From Thermococcus celer Vu 13 = JCM 8558 (GTDB lineage: Archaea; Methanobacteriota_B; Thermococci; Thermococcales; Thermococcaceae), in NCBI RefSeq assembly GCF_002214365.1, contig NZ_CP014854.1:1364001-1428000 (forward strand): DNA of 64,000 bases, read 5' to 3'. The notes beneath the pieces were generated by a model, which saw only the letters and a program-made list of their open reading frames with translations, had not been told where the DNA came from and ran no database searches. Shown here one piece after another: positions 19,761 through 28,018 of this stretch (position 1 is its first letter; every line of letters begins with the position of its first letter). Position numbers and translations under genes: made by a program.

Positions 19761-22012
19761 TCTCCATCACCTCCGGTGTTCCTTCCGTAAAAGATCTGTA
19801 ATAAGGCGGGGGTTACGAGGTAGGCTGCGAACATGGACGCGAATATTCCAAAGGCCAGTGTTTTTCCGAAGTCGTGTATCGTCGGGAGCTCGCCCGCGAG
19901 TAACGCTAAAAAGCCCCCGGCGGTGGTCAGCGCCCCGGCCAGTATGCCCGGCCCCACGCTCTCGACGGACGTGACTATGGGCCTGGGGTTGCCCTCTTTC
20001 ACCTCCTCGAGGAAGCGGTGGGTGAGGTGCATGCCGTAGTCCACGCCCAGCCCCACTATCATAGAGATGACCCCGGCCAGGCTCTGGGTGAAGGGAATCC
20101 CCGCGAGCCCCATAAAACCGAGGGTCCAGAGCGCACCGAGGAACATCGGCGTTATCATCGCCACCGAAACCTTCGGACGCCTGAAGAGAAGGAGAACTAT
20201 AAGCACGACGAAGAGGGTTCCGTAAGTGGATACGCGGTTTATCTCAACGCTGGTGATCCCGTCGAGCACGTAGTTCAGGTAAGTGTCCCCCGTGGGGGAG
20301 AGCTCAACCCCCGGCGGAAACTCCGTATCTTCGGCCCTTGTCGTTTCCTCCTCGAAGTACCTCATTATCCTCCTGAAGTCGTCCATCGAACCCCCGAAGT
20401 CCCCCTTGAACTTGATAAGGGTCATTGAGTAGTCGCCCGAGACGAGCCCCGTGTTTTTTATGGCCTCCGATATCTCTTCCCTGTCGTTCGGGATGTAACC
20501 GTACTTGTCCCTGACTACGTCGGCTATGCTCTCCGAATCAATGACACCGTTGTAATCGGAATCGGCCTTTATCTCGTTCTCGAAGCGGTATATCCCCCTC
20601 ACGATCGCCGGGTTTCTAACGTCATCCGCCTTGAGAAGGACGTAAAGCTCACTCTGGCCACCAAAATTGTTCGTGATGTCGATTAGGGCCTCTATCTCCG
20701 GTACCCCCTCGGGGACCATCTTCTCGAGCCTGACCTCCGTCGTCACCCGGGTCACCCCGTAACCGAAAAGGATGGTTATCAGAAGGACCGCCGTCAGAAA
20801 GACCGAGGGTTTCCTCCTTATGGCCTCCCCCAGGCCGTGGAAGACCTTAGCCACCAACCCCGAGCTGGAGCGGACCTCCGGAAGGACGTGGTGGCCCCTC
20901 AGGCGCTTCATCACGTCCTCCTCAAGGATTATGACCGCGGGGGTTATGACAACTGCGTTGAGCGCCGAGAGGCTTAAACCGAGGATCAGGGCGGTGGCGA
21001 GGTGGTGGAGCATGGGTATGCTTGAGAGGTACATCGCGGCGAAGCCGGCTATGGTGGTTAAAGCCGCTCCAAGGAGGGCCTTTCCGGTCTCGGCCACCGC
21101 CTCCTCCGCTGATTCCTCCACGCTCCTTCCCCTCCTTCTCTCCTCGTAGTAGCGGTTGGTCACGTGGATCCCGTAGTCTATTCCCATTCCTATCATCATC
21201 GCCCCGACCGTGGTGGTCGCCAGGTCGAGGGGGATGCCCATGATCCCCATGAAACCGAGCGTCATCGTAACTCCAAATAGGAGTGGGATCAGCGGAATGG
21301 CGGCCTTTACCGGGGAGCGGTAGAAGTAGAGGAGAAGCGCGAGAACGAGGATGAGGGCTATCGCCATCGTGCTGTTCAGGTCACTCTGAAGGAGCTCAAG
21401 TATGCGGTAGCTTATCCCCACGTTCCCTGTCTGGATGACTTCGACGTTCTGGGGAAAGTTGACGCTCTCTATGTCCTTTTCTATATCATCGTGGATCCTC
21501 ACGAGGGTTTTCGTGTTCTCCTCCCGGTTTATCGTCACGGCTATTATCGTGGTCGTGTAGTCCCGGCTCACGAGGCGGTACCTCTCCTCTTGGGGGAGCA
21601 TGTCCAGGACGAACCTCGCTTCCTCCTCGTTATTGGGAAGCCTTCCCAGAACCTGAATGTAAACGTCCGCGATGCTCGCGGTGTCCGTCACGTACGCCCT
21701 CTTCCTGAGCCTCTGCTCGAGATCGTAAATCGCCCCGATGACCCCTGGGTCACGGACGTCGTAAACGCCCCCGGGTTCTATCGAGCTCACCTTGACCATT
21801 ATCAGCGTGCTATCCCCGCCCTGGAACTCGTTCTGGAGGGCGGTGTAGTCGTCTATGGCCGGGTGGTTTTCAGGTAGCATGCCCCTGAGACCGCTCTCAA
21901 AACGCAGGTTCTGGATGCCGTACAGCGAGAGAACCAAGAGGAAGACCGCCACAAGCGCGAAGGCGATTCTGTACCTCACGATGATCCTCGCCGTGGCCCT
22001 TAGTGGATCCAT
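19757..22012 (-). CDS. RND-superfamily (HAE3/MmpL-like) exporter
   Basis: A 751-residue proton-driven exporter with the duplicated RND plan: 2 x (one helix, a large outer domain, five helices). GVDYGMHLTHR and GIDYGIHVTNR in the two halves are the paired motifs of helix 4, with the conserved Asp used in proton coupling. HAE3-type archaeal members need no outer-membrane channel and probably handle lipids or lipophilic compounds. The gene is cotranscribed with the surface protein at 17391 and diverges from a MarR/GbsR-type regulator. A perfect 18-bp palindrome lies between TATA and start, so repression by that regulator is likely. Confidence 0.88.
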   Translation of the reverse strand: MDPLRATARIIVRYRIAFALVAVFLLVLSLYGIQNLRFESGLRGMLPENHPAIDDYTALQNEFQGGDSTLIMVKVSSIEPGGVYDVRDPGVIGAIYDLEQRLRKRAYVTDTASIADVYIQVLGRLPNNEEEARFVLDMLPQEERYRLVSRDYTTTIIAVTINREENTKTLVRIHDDIEKDIESVNFPQNVEVIQTGNVGISYRILELLQSDLNSTMAIALILVLALLLYFYRSPVKAAIPLIPLLFGVTMTLGFMGIMGIPLDLATTTVGAMMIGMGIDYGIHVTNRYYEERRRGRSVEESAEEAVAETGKALLGAALTTIAGFAAMYLSSIPMLHHLATALILGLSLSALNAVVITPAVIILEEDVMKRLRGHHVLPEVRSSSGLVAKVFHGLGEAIRRKPSVFLTAVLLITILFGYGVTRVTTEVRLEKMVPEGVPEIEALIDITNNFGGQSELYVLLKADDVRNPAIVRGIYRFENEIKADSDYNGVIDSESIADVVRDKYGYIPNDREEISEAIKNTGLVSGDYSMTLIKFKGDFGGSMDDFRRIMRYFEEETTRAEDTEFPPGVELSPTGDTYLNYVLDGITSVEINRVSTYGTLFVVLIVLLLFRRPKVSVAMITPMFLGALWTLGFMGLAGIPFTQSLAGVISMIVGLGVDYGMHLTHRFLEEVKEGNPRPIVTSVESVGPGILAGALTTAGGFLALLAGELPTIHDFGKTLAFGIFASMFAAYLVTPALLQIFYGRNTGGDGE

Positions 22013-22027
22013 AGCCTCTCCCCCAAT

Positions 22028-22060
22028 TTTCGGAAATTTCCGAAAGTTTTAAATATAAAA
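22028..22060 (-). promoter_or_regulatory. RND exporter promoter with perfect 18-bp palindromic operator
   Basis: TTTCGGAAATTTCCGAAA at 22028-22045 is a perfect palindrome. On the minus strand an AT-rich TATA box (ATATTTAAA, about 22048-22058) lies directly upstream of it, and the exporter ATG follows at 22012. Repressor binding would cover the transcription start. The same region is the only intergenic DNA shared with the divergent MarR/GbsR-type gene, which makes that protein the probable ligand and suggests autoregulation. Confidence 0.65.
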
Positions 22061-22141
22061 AACTTAAAAACCTTTCCTCGGTTGATTGCCTGGTTTCGTT
22101 TCGACGATGACATAAAAGCGACGTAGAAGAGGGTGTTGGCC

Positions 22142-22663
22142 GTGGGAATCGAAGAGGCCCGGAGGATAATCATGGAGCATTTCGCTGGAGCAGCGAGGAG
22201 ATTTGGTCTCAACGAGCTTTACGGTTACATCTACGGCGTTCTCTTCCTCGCGAAGGATCCCCTGAGCCTGGGTGAGGTAGCCGAGGCCACGGGTTATTCC
22301 CTTTCCCACGTGAGTACCGCCCTCAAGTTCATGGAGCGGGTGGGCCTCGTCGTGAGACTCAAAAAGCCCGGCGACAGGAAGGTTTACTACACCGTCCCAA
22401 AGCTCCTGAGGGACTGGAGGCGGGCGACGTACTACTCCAGCCTACTTGAGGACGTCCGGCAGACCCGGATGAACCTTGAGAGGGCCCTAAAGGAGCTTGA
22501 GGGAGAGGATGGTGAGGAGGCCGAGTCGATAAGGAAGGCGATTGAGTTCGTCATGAGGAAGAACGCCCTCGTCGAGAGGATCCTGGCGTTCCTCCTCGAG
22601 CACGATAACGAGGTGGTCCTCGAGAGGCTCCTGAACTGCCTCGAATCGGGCGGGGAGCGGTAG
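22142..22663 (+). CDS. GbsR/MarR-family transcriptional regulator
   Basis: A 173-residue DNA-binding protein. A winged helix spans about residues 30-95: LSLGEVAEATGYSLSHVSTALKFM contains the recognition helix, and GDRKVYY forms the wing. A long helical C-terminal dimerisation and effector part follows. GbsR-type members repress transport or osmoprotectant genes. The frame opens at GTG 22133, but GAGGGTG lies 6 bases before the GTG at 22142, which is preferred. It is divergent from the RND exporter, and the palindrome at 22028-22045 is its likely operator. Confidence 0.8.
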   Translation: MGIEEARRIIMEHFAGAARRFGLNELYGYIYGVLFLAKDPLSLGEVAEATGYSLSHVSTALKFMERVGLVVRLKKPGDRKVYYTVPKLLRDWRRATYYSSLLEDVRQTRMNLERALKELEGEDGEEAESIRKAIEFVMRKNALVERILAFLLEHDNEVVLERLLNCLESGGER

Positions 22664-22702
22664 CTTTAAAACCCGCCCCGGATACTCAGGCTGGGTGGAA
22701 TA

Positions 22703-23218
22703 ATGGGGTCACTTTCATCCCTCCTCTGGGCGCTGTGGTACGTCCTCCCGGCGTACTTCGCCAACGCCTCCCCGGTTCTCGTCGGCGGCGGGCGGCCGAT
22801 AGACGGTGGTAGGACCTGGCGCGACGGGAGGAGGCTCCTCGGCGATGGGAAGACGTGGAGGGGCCTCGCAGGGGGGGTCACGATAGGCACCCTTGTAGGG
22901 GTCCTCCAGTACTACATCACCCCCGGCTATTACGGAAGCCTTAAGACCGCGGTTCTGCTGGCTTTTCTCCTCTCGTTCGGCGCCCTCATCGGGGACCTCA
23001 CGGGTAGTTTCATCAAGCGGCGCGTGAACCTGCCGAGGGGTGCTCCAGCCGTAGGCCTCGACCAGCTGGGTTTCCTAATAAGCGCGTTGGCCTTCGCCTA
23101 TCCGGTTAAGACGGTCTCCAGCGGCCAGATGCTCTTCCTTCTCCTCTTTACCCCCTTCGTTCACTGGGGCGCCAACTACCTCGCCTACAGGATGGGCTGG
23201 AAGAGCGTGCCGTGGTGA
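22703..23218 (+). CDS. carS: CDP-archaeol synthase
   Basis: CarS activates unsaturated archaeol (2,3-bis-geranylgeranylglyceryl phosphate) with CTP to CDP-archaeol, the branch point of archaeal phospholipid synthesis. The 171-residue protein is an integral membrane enzyme with about five helices. DGKTWRGLAGG and GALIGDLTGSFIKRR are the conserved cytoplasmic CDP-transfer loops. GGTGG lies 4 bases before the ATG. It follows the regulator gene at 40 bases on the same strand but probably has independent expression as a housekeeping gene. Confidence 0.92.
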   Translation: MGSLSSLLWALWYVLPAYFANASPVLVGGGRPIDGGRTWRDGRRLLGDGKTWRGLAGGVTIGTLVGVLQYYITPGYYGSLKTAVLLAFLLSFGALIGDLTGSFIKRRVNLPRGAPAVGLDQLGFLISALAFAYPVKTVSSGQMLFLLLFTPFVHWGANYLAYRMGWKSVPW

Positions 23219-23321
23219 CTGCTTTGGTTTTCTGTCTTTTGTTTACCCTTCCTGATTGTGCGCGAAATCTGGAAGGGAAAAGTATTTATGGCCCGGCGCG
23301 TCCTTCATTCGGGGTTGAATA

Positions 23322-24290
23322 ATGAGACGATGGAGCGGGATCCTGGTGGCCTTCCTCGTCGGGGTGGGTCTTTTAACCCTCTCCTCTGCCACTCCCCAGA
23401 ACGTAACGGTGGCCTCGGGCCCCGGTTATCACCTGACGGCGTGGATGGAGTGCGCCCCCAAACTAATCACGAAGGGCGAGGATTCGGTAACGTGCAACGT
23501 CACGGTGCGGAACTCGGGAAGTGCCCCCTGGAGGATCCGGTTATTGGATGTCTACTTTGCCAACGCTAAAGTGTACGATGATGGTACGAGCCACAACTTG
23601 GTGGTTCCAAAACCGCGTAGCCTTGACCTCGAGCCCAACTCCTCCGGGTTCTTCACCTTCACGATACCGATTAACGATGAACTTGAAAGGAGGCTCCAAA
23701 AAAGCCCGCGTGAACCCGGAACGCCGGTAACCGTTAGGGTATATCTGGACCAGATGGAAAAACCCGTGGTGTACACCGTGAAAATGGACCCGCGGCCGGT
23801 CGCTGACCGCAATCCTGTGGATCCGTTGGAGCTGTTCCTCTATTATTTCGGCTTTACTTTTTTCTTCGTTGTCCTGTACGCCTACAGGATAACCGTGGGC
23901 AACTTCTCCCGCGGCTGGGGGGTCTGGGCCGGGTCTGTGCTTCTGTGGGCTACGGGCATGGCCCTCATGCTGCTCATGGGGCTTGTTTACAACGCTCCCG
24001 ACTCCCTCTGGGTGCCCCTCTTTATGTGGGTGGTTACCTTTGGGGATCCTGAAACCAGTGGAAAACTGTTCAAGGGGCTCTCGAAAGGTCTGGCGGGCCC
24101 CTTACTCTACCTCGCGGCCCTCTTTGCGCTCTCGTACGGTCTGGTTTACTGGAAACTGGGTTTGAGGGGGGCCTGGATTCCCCTCGGTATCGTTCACCTG
24201 GCCTACGCGGGCCTGGTGTACTACGCCTACAGGATATGGAGGGGGGAGAACCCGGCCGGCAACAATGAGGTACCTGGCGATTCGGGGTGA
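23322..24290 (+). CDS. Membrane protein with extracytoplasmic Ig-like domain and about five helices
   Basis: A 322-residue protein: a signal peptide (residues 1-24), an Ig/NEW3-like ectodomain (about 30-150, with VTVRNSGSAPW and LEPNSSGFF strands and several glycosylation sequons), then about five hydrophobic helices (about 168-305) and a polar tail. The ectodomain style recalls the surface protein at 17391. No transporter or enzyme motif is recognised. A TATA-like AGTATTTATGG lies at about 23281, and no strong ribosome site is visible before the ATG. Function is unknown. Confidence 0.65.
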   Translation: MRRWSGILVAFLVGVGLLTLSSATPQNVTVASGPGYHLTAWMECAPKLITKGEDSVTCNVTVRNSGSAPWRIRLLDVYFANAKVYDDGTSHNLVVPKPRSLDLEPNSSGFFTFTIPINDELERRLQKSPREPGTPVTVRVYLDQMEKPVVYTVKMDPRPVADRNPVDPLELFLYYFGFTFFFVVLYAYRITVGNFSRGWGVWAGSVLLWATGMALMLLMGLVYNAPDSLWVPLFMWVVTFGDPETSGKLFKGLSKGLAGPLLYLAALFALSYGLVYWKLGLRGAWIPLGIVHLAYAGLVYYAYRIWRGENPAGNNEVPGDSG

Positions 24291-24405
24291 TGCCTTCGGT
24301 CTTCCTGAACCTCTGGGTGTTCAATAGACCACTTTGGCGGGTTCGTAACGGCCACCGAGCGGACATCTTAAATACCCCCGGGGGAAGCCCTCCTTGGGTG
24401 ATTCC

Positions 24406-24966
24406 ATGAGCCGCATCCTGAAGTCCCAGCTGGTGAGGTACTCGAGAAGGGCCCACGAGCGCGGTCTCACCGCGGCCTTCGGCGGAAACCTCAGCGTCCG
24501 CTCCGGGAACCTCGTCTTCATAAAGGCCACCGGTGCCGTGATGGACGAGATGACGGCGGGGCAGGTTGCCGTGATCGACATGAACGGAAGGCAGATCTCC
24601 GGGGTGAGACCCTCATCCGAGTACAGGCTTCACTTGGAGGTTTACGGGGAGAGGGAAGACGTAAAGGCCATAGCGCACCTCCATCCGCCCTACTCCATAG
24701 CCGTTTCGGGGCTTGTGAAGGGTGAACTGCCCATATTAACGCCCGAAGCCGAGCTATACCTCGGAAGGATCCCGGTGGCGCCGTTCAGGCCCGCCGGAAC
24801 CCGGGAGCTGGCGGACGTGGTGGCCGAAGCAATAAAGAACTCCGACGCGGCGATAATGGAGAGACACGGTATAGTGACCGTCGGAAGGAGCCTGAGGGAA
24901 GCCTTTTATAAGGCCGAGCTCGTGGAGGAGAGCGCGAAGCTCTGGTACCTGACGAGAAAAGAATAG
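24406..24966 (+). CDS. Class II aldolase/adducin-family sugar-phosphate aldolase
   Basis: A 186-residue zinc enzyme of the fuculose-phosphate aldolase fold. The metal-binding HLHPP (about residues 92-96), MERHGIVTVG and the N-terminal GLTAAFGGNLSVR phosphate-binding region are all present, as is the catalytic Glu region around SSEYRLHLE. The sugar is not determined. Archaeal relatives act on fuculose-, rhamnulose- or ribulose-type phosphates. The frame opens 12 bases earlier, but GGTGAT sits 3 bases before the ATG at 24406. A TATA box CTTAAATAC lies at about 24367. Confidence 0.85.
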   Translation: MSRILKSQLVRYSRRAHERGLTAAFGGNLSVRSGNLVFIKATGAVMDEMTAGQVAVIDMNGRQISGVRPSSEYRLHLEVYGEREDVKAIAHLHPPYSIAVSGLVKGELPILTPEAELYLGRIPVAPFRPAGTRELADVVAEAIKNSDAAIMERHGIVTVGRSLREAFYKAELVEESAKLWYLTRKE

Positions 24967-25027
24967 CACCAACTGCCGGGAGGTTTTTATTTCCGTGGCA
25001 CCGCCTTTCCCCTCAAACGCAGGGAAA

Positions 25028-25051
25028 TGAGCGTAGAAAAGAAAACGCTCA
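25028..25051 (-). terminator. Stem-loop at the end of the UPF0147 gene
   Basis: TGAGCGT (25028-25034) and ACGCTCA (25045-25051) form a 7-bp stem with a 10-base purine-rich loop on the plus strand. The stem begins at the TGA stop of the UPF0147 gene on the minus strand. Archaeal terminators rarely need hairpins, so it may instead stabilise the message. The poly-pyrimidine loop on the RNA strand is compatible with termination. Confidence 0.35.
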
Positions 25052-25300
25052 CTTTACCTGCTCGAGGGCACCGAGGACTTCCCAGATTATCGTCCTCGTG
25101 TGCATCGGCATGTTCGGGTCCTCGCTTACCTCCTCGAGGATGGCTATCGCGTCGGCCGCCCTCACGGCGGGCTCCCTGCTCTCGTCGAGGAGGGCCTCTA
25201 TGGCCTGCTCCGCGGCGCGCCTTATGTTCCTTGGAACGACGGTGTCCTGGACGACCTGTTCCTTGAGAACCTGAACGATCTGGCCGATGAGCTCGCTCAT
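25049..25300 (-). CDS. UPF0147 family small protein
   Basis: An 83-residue all-helical acidic protein matching the archaeal UPF0147 family: VVPRNIRRAAEQAI and the later DPNMPMHTRTIIWE are its typical core. The family is widespread in archaea and its role is unsettled. Its length equals the family's. GGTGATGGA precedes the ATG. It is a single-gene unit with AT-rich promoter DNA at 25320-25380. Confidence 0.85.
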   Translation of the reverse strand: MSELIGQIVQVLKEQVVQDTVVPRNIRRAAEQAIEALLDESREPAVRAADAIAILEEVSEDPNMPMHTRTIIWEVLGALEQVK

Positions 25301-25412
25301 TCCATCACCCCCTTTTCTAAAGAATTGTTACTAAAAACTTCCCGGGTTATCTTAAGCGTTCTTAACTAAAAAACTTTTCGGTCAACGTCGAAACTATGGG
25401 GGAAAGGAGATC

Positions 25413-25940
25413 TCAGAACTCGACGCCCCTCCTCGCGAGGATCCCGCGCCCGTAGGGGTGCTTCACCTCCCTCATCTCGGTTACGTAGTCCGCTAACTCG
25501 AACAGCCCCTCCGGGCAGTACCTCCCCGTCAGGACGAGCTCCGTGTGGGGGGCCCTGTTCTTTATCATCTCCTCAACCTCCCCAACGTCGAGCATCCCGA
25601 AGCCGAGGGCGACGCAGAGCTCGTCGAGGATCACCAGGTCCCACTCACCGCTTGAGACGACCTCCTTGGCCCGCTGGAGGGCCTTTTGAGCCGCCTCTAT
25701 GTCGTCTGGTTCCGGCTTTCCGTGGACGAACTTGGGCAGGCCGAAGGACTCTATACGAGCTCCGCATTCCTCTATCTTCCTCTGCTCTCCGTAAACCCTT
25801 GGGGCCTTCATGAACTGGATTATCATGACCTTCCCGTCCGAGCCGAGCATCCTGACGGCCAGGCCGAGGGCGGCGGTCGTCTTCCCCTTCCCGTTTCCCG
25901 TGTAGATGTGAACGAGACCGAGTTTTTCCTTCCACGACAT
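25413..25940 (-). CDS. cobO: Corrinoid adenosyltransferase (CobO/BtuR type)
   Basis: This enzyme adds the 5'-deoxyadenosyl group of ATP to reduced corrinoids in cobalamin synthesis or salvage. The P-loop is GNGKGKTT (about residues 15-22), followed by VMIIQFMK and the Walker-B-like LVILDEL. The C-terminal LTGRYCPEGLFELAD matches BtuR/CobO. The 175-residue length is right for the family. The frame extends upstream to 26018, but GGTGAAATCG before the ATG at 25940 sets the start. It stands alone, as is common in Thermococcales that salvage corrinoids. Confidence 0.88.
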   Translation of the reverse strand: MSWKEKLGLVHIYTGNGKGKTTAALGLAVRMLGSDGKVMIIQFMKAPRVYGEQRKIEECGARIESFGLPKFVHGKPEPDDIEAAQKALQRAKEVVSSGEWDLVILDELCVALGFGMLDVGEVEEMIKNRAPHTELVLTGRYCPEGLFELADYVTEMREVKHPYGRGILARRGVEF

Positions 25941-26167
25941 CGATTTCACCGGGTGGATATAATCGCCAGGGGTTTTAAGGGTGTTGGATGCTGAACAACC
26001 CGGTAAAGGGGACCCCAACGTTTATAGTGAGAATAGCACATGGTCAACGTTGAGTATTTTGGTCTTCCGGGGAGCTTGATAAGTCAAATCAATTTAACTT
26101 ATTATTTAAGCCAACTTAATCGAAACTTTTTTAAGCTGGTGGGTGTAGTAACATGCAGGTGTTTCAC

Positions 26168-28018
26168 ATGGCGAGGTCCAAGTCCAAACCCAAGAACGGT
26201 GCCGACGAGTGGGCGATTCTCGAAAAGCTCCAGCCCTGGGTCGTGAGGAGGTACTTCCTGATAAAGGAGCACTTCAGGGATAGGGAATTCACCCCCGAGG
26301 ACGTTGAAAAGCTCTTCGAGATGAAAAGGAAAGAACTCCAGGAGAAAACCGGTAAAGACGAGCCGGAGTTCACGACCAAGAACGTCGGCGAAGTTCTCTC
26401 GATCCTGAGAAAGGCCGGACTGCTAAGGGCCAGGAAGGACGTTTACGATTTCAGGAAGACCTATTACAGCCTCACCTTCCCGGGCGAGACGAAGGTAACC
26501 CGCGACAGGCTGATATCCCTCCTCAAGGCGGCGGCGGACCAGATAAGGGGAGGCCTCGACTACAAGGCACTGCTCGTTTTCCTCTTCTACAAGGCCATAA
26601 GCGACCGCTGGATGAAGAGGGCCCAGAACCTGATCAAGGAGGGGAAACCGCAGATTCAGGCTTACCTCCTGACGAACAAGGGTTACTACAGGCTCTTCGA
26701 TGAGGAGAGCGGGAGGCTCTACACCTGGCACGAGGTCGTCAAGAGCAGGGAGAGCATCAAGGAGCTGGCGAACGCCCTGATAAAGATCTCCGAAATGAAC
26801 GAGGAGCTCTCCGATCTGAAGAAGCTCGTCGAGGTTCTCGGTCTTATCGGCTTCATCAAGGAGGACAACCTCCACAAGCTCGAGGAGATCGTTAGGATAT
26901 TCAACCGCGTCGATTTCGCCGAGTTCGACAGCGACATCCTCGGCGACGCGTACGAGTGGATCCTCTCCTACTTCGCCCCCCAGAAGGCCAAGGAGGGGGA
27001 GGTTTACACGCCGAGGGAGGTCATAAGGCTCCTCGTCGAGCTCCTCGACATCGAGGATGAGAGCGACGTCCTCGACCCGGCGAGCGGCTCCGGTGGAATG
27101 CTGATCGAGGCCTACCGCTACGTCAGGGAGAAGGTGAAGAAGGAGGATCCCGGAGCAGAGCCCGCGATAATGCTCTACGGTCAGGAGATAAACGAGACCA
27201 CCGCGGCGCTCTCGAAGCTCAACCTCATCCTCCACGGCATCCAGGAGTTCGAGATATTCGAGGGTGCCGACAGCCTCGTTAACCCGCGGTGGGAGGAAGA
27301 ACTCAGGAGGAACGGCGTCGAGGACGGGAAGGCCGATTACGTCATCGCGAACCCGCCGTGGAACCAGGACGGCTACGACGAGGCGAGGCTGAGCGACAGA
27401 AGGATAAAGCACATCTACAGGTACGGTTACACGTCGAAACAGTCGGCGGACTGGGCGTGGGTTCAGCTGATGCTCCACTACGCGAGGAGGAAGGTCGGGG
27501 TCGTGCTCGACAGCGGGGCCCTCTTCAGGGGTGGGGCCGAGAAGGCCATAAGGCAGGGAATAGTTGAGGACGACCTCATCGAGGCGGTGGTTCTGCTCCC
27601 CGAGAAGCTCTTCTACAACACCGGCGCGCCGGGGATAATCATGGTGCTCAACCCCAACAAGCCCGGGGAGAGGAGGGGGAAGGTGATCTTCATCAACGCA
27701 TCGAGGGAGTTCAGGAGGCACCCGGACGTCAGGAGGCTTAACCAGCTGGCCCCCGAGCACATCGAGAAGATAGTGACGGCCTTCAGAGGGTTCAGGGAGG
27801 TGGATGGCTTCTCGAGGGTCGTGGGGCTCGACGAGATACGGAAGAACGATTACAACCTGAACGTCTCGCTGTACGTCTTTCCGGAGGAGGAGGGAGAGCA
27901 CATCGACCTGAGGAAGGAGTTCGAGGAGTTCAGGAAGGTCGAGGAGAGGGAGAGGGAGCTGGTCGGGAAGGCGAAGGTCTACATCGAGGGCATAATAAGG
28001 GTGATGGGCGATGAGTGA
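26168..28018 (+). CDS. hsdM: Type I restriction-modification DNA methyltransferase subunit (HsdM)
   Basis: HsdM methylates adenine N6 in the sequence chosen by HsdS. After an unusual N-terminal domain of about 110 residues, probably a winged helix, comes a helical HsdM N-domain. The catalytic fold follows, with SAM motif DPASGSGGML (about residues 303-312) and the catalytic NPPW (about 395). Length 616 exceeds the common ~500 because of the N-terminal addition. AGGTG lies 7 bases before ATG 26168; ATG 26153 is an alternative. It overlaps hsdS by 8 bases. AT-rich promoter DNA lies at about 26090-26115. It marks the left edge of the defence island. Confidence 0.92.
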   Translation: MARSKSKPKNGADEWAILEKLQPWVVRRYFLIKEHFRDREFTPEDVEKLFEMKRKELQEKTGKDEPEFTTKNVGEVLSILRKAGLLRARKDVYDFRKTYYSLTFPGETKVTRDRLISLLKAAADQIRGGLDYKALLVFLFYKAISDRWMKRAQNLIKEGKPQIQAYLLTNKGYYRLFDEESGRLYTWHEVVKSRESIKELANALIKISEMNEELSDLKKLVEVLGLIGFIKEDNLHKLEEIVRIFNRVDFAEFDSDILGDAYEWILSYFAPQKAKEGEVYTPREVIRLLVELLDIEDESDVLDPASGSGGMLIEAYRYVREKVKKEDPGAEPAIMLYGQEINETTAALSKLNLILHGIQEFEIFEGADSLVNPRWEEELRRNGVEDGKADYVIANPPWNQDGYDEARLSDRRIKHIYRYGYTSKQSADWAWVQLMLHYARRKVGVVLDSGALFRGGAEKAIRQGIVEDDLIEAVVLLPEKLFYNTGAPGIIMVLNPNKPGERRGKVIFINASREFRRHPDVRRLNQLAPEHIEKIVTAFRGFREVDGFSRVVGLDEIRKNDYNLNVSLYVFPEEEGEHIDLRKEFEEFRKVEERERELVGKAKVYIEGIIRVMGDE

